A DNA stretch of 57,386 bases from an uncultured Saprospiraceae bacterium (GTDB lineage: Bacteria > Bacteroidota > Bacteroidia > Chitinophagales > Saprospiraceae): contig CALFWZ010000019.1 of assembly GCA_937928405.1 (NCBI GenBank), positions 1 through 57,386 on the forward strand, written 5' to 3'. The number at the start of each line of letters is the position of its first letter. Within the stretch, counting starts at the first letter, position 1. The position numbers and the translations under genes were made by a program. The notes below the pieces were generated by a model. The model worked only from the letters and a program-made list of their open reading frames with translations, was not told where the DNA came from and did not search any database. Of this stretch, positions 9,889-18,529 are shown in pieces.

Positions 9889-10581
9889 TTGAGCCAACAA
9901 ATTACTACGATTAGTTTTTTCCGATACCCCAGATTTTCTAGTAAAGTCTGGGGTTTTGGTATGATGCAATTCGCTCACGGTCATCTTGCGAATGCGAAAG
10001 GGCTTCAGTTTTATAAATTGATGGGTAGCGGTAAACAAGATGGTTTTAATCCTTATCCAGATTGGTCTACCTATAGTTTATTAATGACGTGGGAGAACGA
10101 ACAGATGGCGGATGATTTTATTCAGAATAGTGCACTATATGATGCTTATCGAAACAAGACAGAGAAGGTCTGGACTATTTATATGAAAAATATAATCGCT
10201 CGTGGTTTATGGTCTGGAAAAAATCCATTCGAGACTCATGTGGCTATTGATGAAAAATTGCCAACTTTGGCCGTAATTACTAGAGCAACCATTCGGTGGA
10301 GGAAATTGCGAGAATTCTGGAAATATGTCCCTACTTCAAGTCGTCCCTTAGCGGATAATAAAGGCTTAATTTATACCAAAGGAATAGGGGAGGTGCCAAT
10401 TCTGCAAATGGCTACTTTTAGTCTTTGGGAAAATGAACAAGCGCTAAAAGATTTTGCCTATCATAGTCCTGAACACCACCGTGCTATTCAAAAAACAAGA
10501 GAATTGAACTGGTATAAAGAAGAATTGTTTTCTCGCTTTCAACCTTATCGTGAAGAAGGGGAGCGATTCCTTGAAAAATAA
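9889..10581 (+). CDS. Spheroidene monooxygenase (CrtA)-like protein
   Basis: About 230 residues. It resembles CrtA, a haem-dependent carotenoid oxygenase that adds keto groups at C-2 of spheroidene-type carotenoids. Landmarks are ISFFRYPRFSSKVWGFGMMQFAHGHLA near the start (landmark pieces FFRYPRF and FAHGHLA), LQFYKLMGSG, MATFSLWENEQALKDFAY, then HRAIQKTRELNWYKEELFSRF. No ATG precedes the conserved N-terminus. The start is therefore probably TTG at 9889, one base after the upstream stop, or TTG at 9874, overlapping it. The first ATG (9961) would delete conserved sequence. No other carotenoid gene is in the window, so an actual role in pigment modification is inference. Confidence 0.8.
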   Translation: MSQQITTISFFRYPRFSSKVWGFGMMQFAHGHLANAKGLQFYKLMGSGKQDGFNPYPDWSTYSLLMTWENEQMADDFIQNSALYDAYRNKTEKVWTIYMKNIIARGLWSGKNPFETHVAIDEKLPTLAVITRATIRWRKLREFWKYVPTSSRPLADNKGLIYTKGIGEVPILQMATFSLWENEQALKDFAYHSPEHHRAIQKTRELNWYKEELFSRFQPYREEGERFLEK

Positions 10582-10760
10582 TTATTCTGATTTAGTAACG
10601 GCCAATTAATAAGTTCCTGAATTGTGATTGATATTTTAATGATCAGATGAGGCATTTTTTGAGAGAATCCTCTTTGGCTTGTCAAGAAAAATAACGATTT
10701 CTGATATTAAAAGATCAGAGAAAAATCGGGATGTTATTATTTGACCGTTACTTAATATAA

Positions 10761-10776
10761 AAAGAAATATTTCTTT
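10761..10776. promoter_or_regulatory. Perfect 16-bp palindrome before a lipoprotein gene
   Basis: AAAGAAATATTTCTTT is a perfect palindrome ending five bases before the ATG at 10782. It could be an operator or a weak hairpin, but in AT-rich sequence it could also be chance. Confidence 0.25.
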
Positions 10777-10781
10777 AGATT

Positions 10782-11402
10782 ATGTCGATTAATCAGCTCC
10801 TTTTTCTATTTCTATTAGTGGTAGGCTTTTTGTCTTGTCGACGGACAACGCCACCGACTGATCATTCTTCTGATACTCAGACAATCCAATTGACTGGAAA
10901 AACATCTACCATAAAACTACCACTTATCTATGTTCGATCAAATGTTGTTAAACTACCAGAAGATATTCCATACTTAAAAACCGATACTTTTTTCTTAAGA
11001 TCGGTTGATGCATTTTTCAATGAATTTTCTATTAATGATAACCACTTTGATGTTTTAGTTGATACCACCAGTAAATTTAGGTTCCTAATTATTGCGGCCG
11101 CTCCACGATTTGAGATTAATGAAGCCTCAGGCAAAGTTTTTGATAAGCGACTTACGGAACATTTTCGACAATTAGAGGAAGAGGACTTGTTTTTGGAAAT
11201 TCATAAAATCGAATCTAAATTAACAGCGAATAGTGAGGTGGAAATTCTGAAATTTAAATACGAATTTGTCCATACTTTGCAACGATTTAGCTATTATCGG
11301 TCAATCTTTTTTCTAAGTAATCCAACCCAGAGTTTTTTAATTATTGAAGTTTCATTGGAGGGAACGGATAGTGAGGAGTTTGTATGGACTTTAAAGGAAT
11401 GA
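10782..11402 (+). CDS. Putative lipoprotein, unknown function
   Basis: 206 residues. The N-terminus is a lipoprotein signal peptide: a hydrophobic stretch LLFLFLLVVGFLSC with a lipobox (G-F-L-S-C) and the acylated cysteine near residue 19. The mature part is a mixed alpha/beta protein with no family I recognise. It has no T9SS tail, so it is probably anchored in the periplasm or outer membrane. A 16-bp palindrome sits just upstream, and the gene converges on the potassium channel gene with only 7 bases between the stops. Confidence 0.8.
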   Translation: MSINQLLFLFLLVVGFLSCRRTTPPTDHSSDTQTIQLTGKTSTIKLPLIYVRSNVVKLPEDIPYLKTDTFFLRSVDAFFNEFSINDNHFDVLVDTTSKFRFLIIAAAPRFEINEASGKVFDKRLTEHFRQLEEEDLFLEIHKIESKLTANSEVEILKFKYEFVHTLQRFSYYRSIFFLSNPTQSFLIIEVSLEGTDSEEFVWTLKE

Positions 11403-11409
11403 CTATAAC

Positions 11410-12078
11410 TTATTCCGTTTTATTTGCTACATATTTTGCTACAATAATCCCAACGATAACTACAGAATAAAAGTGACCTACCAGCCCAAAAAAAGAAGCT
11501 ACTTTTTCGGTTAGTTGAGAATTGGGAGTTATATCTCCATAGCCAATTGAGGTAAGCGTGATAAAGCTAAAATAAAGCATCTTATCGAAGATTATTTCAT
11601 TTTCTGCAATGCCCGTAAAGCAGTTTGAATCCATGATAAAAATCAAGGTGAAAATCATCGCACCAATCAATCCTAAAAGGAGATAACAATCAAAAGCGGC
11701 TGCAATAATGTTATGACCAATAATTTTTTCTAAAAACATCTGGTTAAAAACCAGATAGCTTAAAAGACTAAAGAATAATATAAAAATGCTCAAAGAGAAT
11801 ATTTGAAAAGAGTTTCCTTGGTCTGTTACGGCTCGATAAATAACAATAAATATGGTAATCCCCACAAACCCGTAGCAAAGAAGTCGGAAAATTTTATTAG
11901 AATCTTTTGCTAAGCTTATTGCACAAAAACCTAAGGCTATCATCCCCAATGGAAGTATATAATTTTCGAAAAGAATAAGGGGAATAATAGCACTGCCAAA
12001 TAGAATAGTAATTAATAAAATACTTATCAGTTCAAAGCGATATCTGATAAAGTATTCTTGGTTTTTTGAAAAAATCAT
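11410..12078 (-). CDS. Two-pore-helix potassium channel family protein
   Basis: 222 residues. About four hydrophobic helices (residues about 12-135) precede a canonical ion-channel pore module. The module has an outer helix (LLLGLIGAMIFTLIFIM), then the selectivity filter TSIGYGD (near residue 180), then an inner helix (FFGLVGHFYSVVIVGIIVAKYV). The filter strongly indicates K+ selectivity. There is no RCK/TrkA-N regulatory domain and no obvious arginine-rich voltage sensor. The ATG at 12078 is clear. It is transcribed leftwards, apparently alone. Confidence 0.88.
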   Translation of the reverse strand: MIFSKNQEYFIRYRFELISILLITILFGSAIIPLILFENYILPLGMIALGFCAISLAKDSNKIFRLLCYGFVGITIFIVIYRAVTDQGNSFQIFSLSIFILFFSLLSYLVFNQMFLEKIIGHNIIAAAFDCYLLLGLIGAMIFTLIFIMDSNCFTGIAENEIIFDKMLYFSFITLTSIGYGDITPNSQLTEKVASFFGLVGHFYSVVIVGIIVAKYVANKTE

Positions 12079-12582
12079 ATCGAAGTTTTTTGAAATTTCG
12101 CAAAACGGGCGGGAATTATAGGGAGTTATTCAAGGCTAACTTCTTTTTTGGATGCATCGTGAGAGCGTTCGAGCTTGGCAATAAAGCTGGTAAAAAATTA
12201 GATACTTAATCAGTTTGTAGTCAGTTTTGGCGTTTTCAAACAACTTCATTATTTGGTGTAGAATACTTTTATTCTACACCTTTCTATTTCTAATTCAATT
12301 GTTTAATTATTTTAACCAAGAAGAACCATGAATGCTGTTCAGCTTACCTGAGAAATTTATTTGTACGATCAGGGAAAGTATTTTAAAAAATAGAATTGAA
12401 CAATAAGGTCTATCCTGATTCTTTTATTGTAAGATTTAAGTTTATCAGTGGTGTTTCAACGAAACAAGTTTAGGTATTCACCTCTTTAGTAGTTATAAAT
12501 TCTTCAGAAAATTTTAGAGGTAACCATGGAACCAAATCCATATAAAAATCAAGTGGTCAGCGTTAAACAGAAGGCGGTTAAT
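12079..12582. other. Intergenic stretch downstream of yajC
   Basis: About 500 bases with no credible coding sequence. It contains a strong perfect hairpin (12255-12280) and a weak GGCG-N9-CGCC hairpin just after the yajC stop. I see no tRNA-like fold and no transposase remnant. Confidence 0.5.
12255..12280. terminator. Perfect 10-bp stem-loop in a long intergenic gap
   Basis: GGTGTAGAAT and ATTCTACACC pair perfectly around a 6-base loop. The following bases are T-rich on the plus strand (TTTCTATTTC) but do not form a clean T-run. It lies about 300 bases beyond yajC and 180 bases upstream of the channel gene. It may be a terminator of the yajC transcript or a regulatory hairpin. Confidence 0.4.
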
Positions 12583-12879
12583 TTACGCCGTTTTTGCTTT
12601 CTCCTCTTTAGGAGCGTAAGCTTGTTCCGTCAACTCACTGGAAATAGCAGAGCGGGCAAACTTCAAAAAAGTTTTGCTGTCGACTTGGACATGCACGATA
12701 TCACCTTCCACTTTATTGATCTGGCCATAGATTCCACTTGTTGTCACAATCTGCATTCCTTTCGCTAAGGATTCTGAAAAAGCTTCCTGCTTGTTTCGGA
12801 TTTTCTTTTGTGGTAAAATGATAAAGAAGTAAAAAGTAGCTACGATGAGTAGCGGTAAAAGTAAGTTCATTAAATCCAT
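12583..12879 (-). CDS. yajC: Preprotein translocase subunit YajC
   Basis: 98 residues, normal for YajC. A single N-terminal membrane helix (LLLPLLIVATFYFFIILPQKK) carries the hallmark FFIILPQKK. A beta-rich cytoplasmic domain follows (GMQIVTTSGIYGQINKVEGD), then a charged tail. YajC associates with SecDF as an accessory part of the Sec translocon. It is the last gene of a minus-strand unit, starting 8 bases after the stop of the DUF1573 lipoprotein gene, so the two are almost certainly cotranscribed. Confidence 0.95.
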   Translation of the reverse strand: MDLMNLLLPLLIVATFYFFIILPQKKIRNKQEAFSESLAKGMQIVTTSGIYGQINKVEGDIVHVQVDSKTFLKFARSAISSELTEQAYAPKEEKAKTA

Positions 12880-12887
12880 AGTAAGTT

Positions 12888-13376
12888 TTATTTTTTTGGA
12901 TTGACATATCCATACAGTGACAGGATTGTTTTGGATGGAAGTGTATTAGCCGTTAGTGTAATTGGTTTATGCTGTTTATCTTTTTTTCCAGCGGTATCAA
13001 AAACCACGGAAATTTTATCTTCTGTACCAGGGGGAATGGCCTCTTTTGGCCATTTAGGGACAGTGCAGCCACAAGTTGATCGTACGTCAGAGATTAAGAG
13101 CGGAACGGTACCCGTATTTTTGAATTTAAAAGTATGGGAAACTTTATCACCTTCGTTAACGGTACCAAAATCGAATTCTGTCTCTAAGAACGCAATTTTT
13201 GGGATATTGATCGTGTCTTGAATTCCTTTCGCTGAAATAGGATTTCTAATCATTTCCGCAGCGTTGGGCACTCCGTTGATTTCCCCAATTCGTCGATCCG
13301 ATTTATTTTCTTTTTCAGATTGACAACTCAGGACGGTAAAAAGAAATAGTAGGAATATTGGAAAAAGCGATCTCAT
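12888..13376 (-). CDS. DUF1573 lipoprotein
   Basis: 162 residues. A lipoprotein signal peptide (about 1-18, ending TVLSC) is followed by a short linker. The DUF1573 domain, an Ig-like immunoglobulin/ASPM-type fold common in Bacteroidota, covers about residues 63-160. Its signature reads FDFGTVNEGDKVSHTFKF, then the conserved STCGCTVP, then GYVNP. It sits directly upstream of yajC, as often seen in this phylum. A -7 box at 13410 lies just before it, so it may have its own promoter. Its function is unknown. Confidence 0.9.
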   Translation of the reverse strand: MRSLFPIFLLFLFTVLSCQSEKENKSDRRIGEINGVPNAAEMIRNPISAKGIQDTINIPKIAFLETEFDFGTVNEGDKVSHTFKFKNTGTVPLLISDVRSTCGCTVPKWPKEAIPPGTEDKISVVFDTAGKKDKQHKPITLTANTLPSKTILSLYGYVNPKK

Positions 13377-13409
13377 ATTTTGTTACGTATGTATAATAAT
13401 AGCCGACTG

Positions 13410-13437
13410 CAAAAGTAATCTTTTTTCCTTTAAACAA
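13410..13437 (-). promoter_or_regulatory. Putative promoter of the DUF1573-yajC unit
   Basis: On the minus strand TTG (13437-13435) is followed by 17 bases and TACTTTTG (13417-13410), a full match to TAnnTTTG. The predicted leader is about 25-30 bases. Confidence 0.5.
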
Positions 13438-13446
13438 CCTCCTTAT

Positions 13447-14181
13447 TTAAAGGGCAGTTTCACCTTCTTTTCCAGTGTCATTTTTTGCTTTCTTTTCTCG
13501 GATCTTTCGAGCAATTTTCTGATCATTATTACTTTCGTAAATGGTGTATTGTTCATATTTGGTTAGATCTTTTTCTGCCCAAATATCTTTGCCGATATTA
13601 CAAAGGACAATCAACTCATCATAAAGTTTATTTCCCACCTCGATTCTGCGTTCTACGGCGATATCTCGATCAGCTACCTTATCTTGTTGAATATTAAGGG
13701 CATTTTCAAATCCTTGACAGGCATCCGCTACCCGTTTGATGCTATTTTCATTGACACCGACATCTGCTAGGAAGTCAATTTGTTGCCTCGCAACTCGGAT
13801 TACTCTACGTCCACAAAATAGCAACTGTGCATCTGTCATATCACCCATTTTTGCGGTTCCAAACTTACGGTATCGCCCCGTCCGATTGCTAAATTTTATG
13901 GCTACTCGTGTCATGATGCTACGAATGGCGGTCTTTAATTTTTCAGAGGCTTGATATTTTTTATCTGTCACAATCATCTGATCTCCAACCAATTCGTCAT
14001 CATCCGGTAAACCTTTAAATTTTAATACCGTCGCCTTAAAACCATTCATACGTTCTCCATCATAGCCGTATTGGTCAAAGAGTTTTTTATCTCGAACGGC
14101 ATATTTCAGTCGCTCAACACATTGAAGATAAAGGTCGGCATCAGGGAAGTTATACTTACGGTGAGAAGCTTGCTTTTTCAT
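13447..14181 (-). CDS. Hypothetical helical protein
   Basis: 244 residues, no signal peptide and no membrane segment. It is very rich in charged residues and predicted to be mostly helical, with a lysine- and glutamate-rich C-terminus (KIARKIREKKAKN). I do not recognise a domain. The length, the lack of low-complexity beyond the tail, and a strong promoter match upstream support a real gene. It lies 70 bases upstream of the DUF1573-yajC pair in the same direction and could be read together with it. Confidence 0.75.
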   Translation of the reverse strand: MKKQASHRKYNFPDADLYLQCVERLKYAVRDKKLFDQYGYDGERMNGFKATVLKFKGLPDDDELVGDQMIVTDKKYQASEKLKTAIRSIMTRVAIKFSNRTGRYRKFGTAKMGDMTDAQLLFCGRRVIRVARQQIDFLADVGVNENSIKRVADACQGFENALNIQQDKVADRDIAVERRIEVGNKLYDELIVLCNIGKDIWAEKDLTKYEQYTIYESNNDQKIARKIREKKAKNDTGKEGETAL

Positions 14182-14226
14182 GATAGGTAAGTGTTTCTAG
14201 TTCTAAATGAAATCTTTAAGACAAAA

Positions 14227-14257
14227 CAAAGATAAAAGAAGGATGATAAAAAACAAA
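14227..14257 (-). promoter_or_regulatory. Bacteroidota-type promoter TTTG-N19-TATCTTTG
   Basis: On the minus strand TTTG (14257-14254), exactly 19 bases, then TATCTTTG (14234-14227). Both boxes and the spacing match the consensus used by the major sigma factor of this phylum. The expected leader of the gene ending at 14181 is about 40 bases. It is the clearest promoter in the window. Confidence 0.65.
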
Positions 14258-14484
14258 TATTTTTAGATTTTATTTTAATAAATATTTGCTGGGTTTTGTT
14301 TTACTCAGATGTAATTTTCTTTCTGTGTTTATATAGGATACGTCCACTATTCCATTAGCTATAAAAGTTTTACCGCAGAGGACTCCTTACACTGAATCCT
14401 ATTTGAATGATTCATATATTTTAGCGTTCTGATGTCCCTGATTCTACTCATAAAATTAACCCTGATTGAACGAATCTTTTAAAC

Positions 14485-14492
14485 TATATTTG
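14485..14492 (+). promoter_or_regulatory. Putative -7 box for the methyltransferase gene
   Basis: TATATTTG matches TAnnTTTG exactly. A TTG lies 16 bases upstream (14466-14468), slightly close. The predicted leader is about 55 bases. Confidence 0.4.
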
Positions 14493-14553
14493 AGTAAAAG
14501 TAAACTAGCCTTGACTTCTCCTAATTAAGGATATTTTTTAAAACCAACTATTT

Positions 14554-16161
14554 ATGGATAAAGCAGAAAAAAAATTACTAAGAGCCGACCTATTTAAACA
14601 TCTTGATGGTATTGTAACTGGTCCCACTGCATACGCATTATTCCAAAAAGGTATTTTGGATTTTATTTTAAAGGAAAAGAATACGGATTTAGAAACTTTA
14701 GCCATTAATTTTAAGGCGAACAAGGGGTATTTAAATGTGTCTTTAAGAGTACTGGCAGGACAGGGTTGGTTAGATTATAAGGTGGAGAATGATCTTGTCC
14801 AAGTTGGTGTGAATTCCAATAGTGTTATTGCTTTTGAATTGGTTCCGTTATATAAGGAGGTAGTTGAATTGATGAAACTTTCTGGAAAATATCACCGAAG
14901 AAAATTCGAGTTAGAACCCTTCTTATTTCTGGAAAAGATTTTTAAAAACTTTAAATCGAATTACGGAATTACGTTTTCAGATGATGAGGCAATCCTGAAA
15001 ATTCAACAACAAGTTCTAAAACATATCGAAGGAGTCCTAGTAGGACCGACAGTGGTTTCTTTAGGTATGAATGGGATGTTTCATAAGTACTTTATGGAAG
15101 CTTCTTTTATGCCAGAAGAATTTCATGGCGACGGGGACAGTTTTGCTAGATTGCTTGATATTTTTGTTCACCTCGGTTGGTTTGACAAAAATAATAATAC
15201 GTATTCTTTTACTGAGAAAGGATTGTTTTATGCTAAACGTGCTAGTGCCTATGGTGTGACGGTATCCTATATTCCGGCTTTTCGTAATTTAGAAGAACTA
15301 CTATTTGGTGATCCAACCATTTTTTGGAATCTTCCAGATGGTGCTGACGAAATTCATGTCGATCGAGAAATGAATGTATGGGGTAGTGGAGGTGCGCACG
15401 CAGCTTACTTCAAAGTAGTAGACGAAATAATAATAGATATTTTCAATCAACCAATCGATCAGCAGCCAAAGGGGATCGTTGATATGGGTTGTGGAAACGG
15501 TGCCTTTTTAATCCATCTTTACGAAGTAATTGAAAGCAGAACCTTACGGGGGAAAATGTTAGAGGAGTATCCATTATTTTTAGTTGGAGCAGATTATAAC
15601 AAAGCCGCCCTAAAAGTAACTAGAGCCAACATTATTCAATCTGAAATTTGGGCTAAAGTAATCTGGGGAGATATTGGAAGACCTGATTTATTAGCCAAGG
15701 ATTTATCTGAAAATTATGGTATCGAATTAAAGGACCTATTGAATGTTCGAACCTTCTTAGACCATAATCGAATTTGGAGTGAACCAATTGCTAAAACTGC
15801 AGATCGAAAAAGTACTTCTACCGGCGCCTTTGCTTTTAGAGGGAAAAGAATTTCTACAGCAGATGTAGAAGACAATCTTAGAGAGCACTTCCAAAAATGG
15901 GCACCCTACGTTTCTCAATTTGGTTTATTGGTCATTGAACTACATACCATCAATGCCAATATTACCGCTAAAAATTTAGGTCGAACGGCTGCTACTGCTT
16001 ATGATGCTACTCATGGATTTTCCGATCAATATATTGTTGAAATTGAAGTATTTAATAAAATCGCTGCCGAGGCAGCATTATTTCCAGTGGAAAAGCACTT
16101 TAGTAAATTTCCAAATTCTGAATTAGCGACGGTGAGTATTAATTTGTTACGGGCGAAGTAA
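14554..16161 (+). CDS. Class I SAM-dependent methyltransferase with duplicated N-terminal domain
   Basis: 535 residues. Two related helical, winged-helix-like segments occupy about residues 5-75 and 145-235. The first reads DLFKHLDGIVTGPTAYALFQKG and the second reads LKHIEGVLVGPTVVSLGMNG; the shared pattern H-x-(D/E)-G-x-(V/L)-x-GPT suggests an internal duplication. The Rossmann methyltransferase domain starts at about 305 with GIVDMGCGNGAFLIHLYE (motif I, SAM binding). It continues with LVGADYNKAALKVTRAN and a conserved-looking RTFLDHNRIW block near 405. The layout resembles small-molecule O- or C-methyltransferases, including those embedded in polyketide synthases, rather than DNA methylases. 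The substrate is unknown. Confidence 0.85.
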   Translation: MDKAEKKLLRADLFKHLDGIVTGPTAYALFQKGILDFILKEKNTDLETLAINFKANKGYLNVSLRVLAGQGWLDYKVENDLVQVGVNSNSVIAFELVPLYKEVVELMKLSGKYHRRKFELEPFLFLEKIFKNFKSNYGITFSDDEAILKIQQQVLKHIEGVLVGPTVVSLGMNGMFHKYFMEASFMPEEFHGDGDSFARLLDIFVHLGWFDKNNNTYSFTEKGLFYAKRASAYGVTVSYIPAFRNLEELLFGDPTIFWNLPDGADEIHVDREMNVWGSGGAHAAYFKVVDEIIIDIFNQPIDQQPKGIVDMGCGNGAFLIHLYEVIESRTLRGKMLEEYPLFLVGADYNKAALKVTRANIIQSEIWAKVIWGDIGRPDLLAKDLSENYGIELKDLLNVRTFLDHNRIWSEPIAKTADRKSTSTGAFAFRGKRISTADVEDNLREHFQKWAPYVSQFGLLVIELHTINANITAKNLGRTAATAYDATHGFSDQYIVEIEVFNKIAAEAALFPVEKHFSKFPNSELATVSINLLRAK

Positions 16162-16211
16162 AGCACTAACTTGGTTTAAGAAGAATTTTTTTATTGAAAT
16201 AGAGTGAGATT

Positions 16212-17477
16212 ATGGATTTAATTAAATTTAAAAATATTCTTCAAACAGCTGAAATTATTGTGAAAAATGAAAAAGTGGAGAAAGAATTGAAAGGTGAATA
16301 TTTCAATGTTTTTTCCATTTTAAATATGGAAACAAAAGAAAATAGTACTCATTCCGCGTTTTTGGGCGAACTCTTAAATCCACATGGGAGTCATTTAATG
16401 GGAAATACTTTTTTAAAATTATTTCTAGAACTTTTAGAGGAAGATATAAAAATCGATATAAACTCTGCTAGTGTAGTTCTCGAAAAATATATTGGTCCAA
16501 TAATTATTAATGAAAATGATCCATTAAAAAGTAGTGGAGGTCGGATTGATATTTATATTGATGATGATAAAGGTAATACGATTTCAATCGAAAATAAAAT
16601 AAATGCACCAGAACAAAAGCTGCAAGTAGTTAGATATTGGAACCATAGAAAAGATAAAAATAAAGTATATTATCTAACTAAAACTGGAGAAACTCCAACT
16701 GAATTTAGTGCTGCTAGTTTGGAATCAGGTAAAGACTTTCAAGAAATTCATTATAGTGATCACATTCTGCATTGGTTATCAATGTGTCAAAAAGAAGCCT
16801 TTGAGCGCCCGATTTTGAGAGAAAGTATTAAGCAGTATTCACATCTTTTAAAAAAAATTACTGGAAAAATGGATATTAGCCATCAAAAAGAATTACACAA
16901 TATTATTTTATCGAATTTTGAGGCAGCTGAAATTATTGTTCATAATTTTAATATTGCTAGAGAAAGTTTATGTAAAGAAATTCAACAATCTGTTTTTGAA
17001 TCTTTGACGAAAAAATTTAAGGATTTACCTGAGATAATAATTGAATTAGGGAGTGATGTTGTAAATAAACATTCTCAAATATGGTTAAGAAGGAATGATC
17101 AAGATGATAAAAAAAGAGTGCTCAATTTTGTTCTAGAATCTTTTAGTGGTAGAGGTAATAATGATGGGCAATTATTTTTAGCAATACTAAATCCTAATCA
17201 GGATTCTCCCTTTGGTGGCTTACCCAATAAATTAACGCTTTCTAACTGGATGATTAATGAGAAAAAAATATCACCATATAAAGGTATTAGGGCGCACTTA
17301 GGTGATAAATCCACTATTCAGAAATTGTATACTGAAAAAGATTTTAAAGGTGAATTTATTGAATATTTAGTGCACGAAACACGCGAATACTTTGATGCGC
17401 AATATCCAAATTTAAAGCGTTTCTTAGACGAGAATAAACTTCCTCCACTATTAGAATTGACGGATGAACCATCATAA
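16212..17477 (+). CDS. PD-(D/E)XK nuclease family protein
   Basis: 421 residues. The N-terminus shows the pattern of the PDDEXK_4-type family: ENSTHSAFLGELLNPHGSH (about 43-61). The nuclease core is GGRIDIYIDDDKGNTISIENKI, with D113 and E127-x-K129 as the likely metal-binding and catalytic residues (landmarks GGRIDIYI and ISIENKI). The C-terminal half is unassigned and helical. Members are often isolated accessory genes, and some have been linked to phage defence, but no partner gene is present here. The coding sequence is visibly richer in A and T than its neighbours, hinting at transfer. It starts 50 bases after the methyltransferase gene; shared transcription is possible. Confidence 0.82.
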   Translation: MDLIKFKNILQTAEIIVKNEKVEKELKGEYFNVFSILNMETKENSTHSAFLGELLNPHGSHLMGNTFLKLFLELLEEDIKIDINSASVVLEKYIGPIIINENDPLKSSGGRIDIYIDDDKGNTISIENKINAPEQKLQVVRYWNHRKDKNKVYYLTKTGETPTEFSAASLESGKDFQEIHYSDHILHWLSMCQKEAFERPILRESIKQYSHLLKKITGKMDISHQKELHNIILSNFEAAEIIVHNFNIARESLCKEIQQSVFESLTKKFKDLPEIIIELGSDVVNKHSQIWLRRNDQDDKKRVLNFVLESFSGRGNNDGQLFLAILNPNQDSPFGGLPNKLTLSNWMINEKKISPYKGIRAHLGDKSTIQKLYTEKDFKGEFIEYLVHETREYFDAQYPNLKRFLDENKLPPLLELTDEPS

Positions 17478-17543
17478 AATAAAAATTACGACCTTTACTA
17501 AATCAACATAAAATATTTCACGCTACCTAAAACTAAATGACTC

Positions 17544-18380
17544 ATGTCGAACTCCACAACTTCAAATGCCTTATACTATCAACCTGACAGCAAAGCACCA
17601 CCGCTTGGAATCGCTATTTGTCTCTTCTTAGCAATTGCCATTGGTTTAATCGGTGGGTTAATTTACGCTTATGCCTCTTGGTATAATCCCTTCGTTTATA
17701 TACAAATCATTATAACTGGTGGATTCGGATTACTGATCGGATTTACAATGGATTGGGGATTTAAATGGGGAAAGGTTAGAGGATTTATGAATCAAAAATT
17801 ACTTGCCTTGCTTGCCGCTTTAATTGCCTTCTATTGTGCCTGGGCGATATGGGAAGCGTTGGTGTTAGAACAGAGTCCTTTCTCTTTATTGCTGCATCCT
17901 GTCCAAGTCTGGAAAACCTCTCGTATATTTAATATGTTGGGATTATGGTCTATCGCAGGAGATACACCGGTGACTGGGATCTTACTATACGTATTTTGGG
18001 CACTAGAAGCGGCGATCATTATTGGCGTTGCCTTTTTTAAGGCAGATGAAAGTCGACCCTTTTCTGTTGCAGGTAATAATTGGGCCAAGGAAACTAAATT
18101 ATTCTCTCGGCTTCCGATGGCAGATCCTACGGCTTTTAAAAAGGCTTTAGAAGAAAAAAATTACGATGCTTTATTGGCTTTAGAAAGAGGCGACGAAGCT
18201 ACCAATCATACCAAGCTTATCATGTACGATTGTGAAGGCTCCGACGATTATTTTTTACATGCCCAGTTGGTCGTATTTGAACCGAATGATGATGGTAAAA
18301 TGGAGGCAAAGCCTTACGATGTTACCAAGTTTATTCGATTAGAACCCGAAATTGCTCAGCAGCTTTTAGCAGCGGGGTAG
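17544..18380 (+). CDS. Multi-pass membrane protein with soluble C-terminus, unknown
   Basis: 278 residues. About four hydrophobic helices lie at 20-45, 52-72, 84-106 and 143-165 (for example LGIAICLFLAIAIGLIGGLI and LLALLAALIAFYCAWAIWEA). A soluble acidic C-terminal domain of roughly 95 residues follows (KLFSRLPMADPTAFKKALEE to the end). I do not recognise a family. It starts 66 bases after the nuclease gene in the same direction, but no motif links their functions. Confidence 0.75.
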   Translation: MSNSTTSNALYYQPDSKAPPLGIAICLFLAIAIGLIGGLIYAYASWYNPFVYIQIIITGGFGLLIGFTMDWGFKWGKVRGFMNQKLLALLAALIAFYCAWAIWEALVLEQSPFSLLLHPVQVWKTSRIFNMLGLWSIAGDTPVTGILLYVFWALEAAIIIGVAFFKADESRPFSVAGNNWAKETKLFSRLPMADPTAFKKALEEKNYDALLALERGDEATNHTKLIMYDCEGSDDYFLHAQLVVFEPNDDGKMEAKPYDVTKFIRLEPEIAQQLLAAG

Positions 18381-18529
18381 GCTTTTTTAACATTCAATTT
18401 ATTACAAGTCCGCTAATTTTCTTTGTAGATGAACGCCTGCCTACGAGCCAAAACAAAAAGTGGTGAAGGAGTATATTGTTAAGTAATAGCCTTATTATAA
18501 AGTTATTAAAAATCATTTATTCTATTAAC

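Larger units (their letters stand above)
14182..14553. other. Divergent promoter region
   Basis: About 370 bases between divergent genes. It contains a well-matched promoter for the minus-strand hypothetical gene (14227-14257) and a -7 box for the methyltransferase gene (14485-14492). No gene or other structure is visible. Confidence 0.5.

Noticed and set aside
12150..12185. Possible tRNA, because of GTTCGAGC resembling a T-loop
   Set aside because: No acceptor stem, anticodon arm or flanking pairing can be built around it.
12526..12768. Plus-strand frame overlapping yajC
   Set aside because: It is mostly antisense to yajC and has no family-like sequence or promoter.
14554..17477. A restriction-modification pair from the methyltransferase and nuclease genes
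   Set aside because: The methyltransferase lacks DNA-methylase motifs and resembles small-molecule enzymes, so pairing with the nuclease is not supported.
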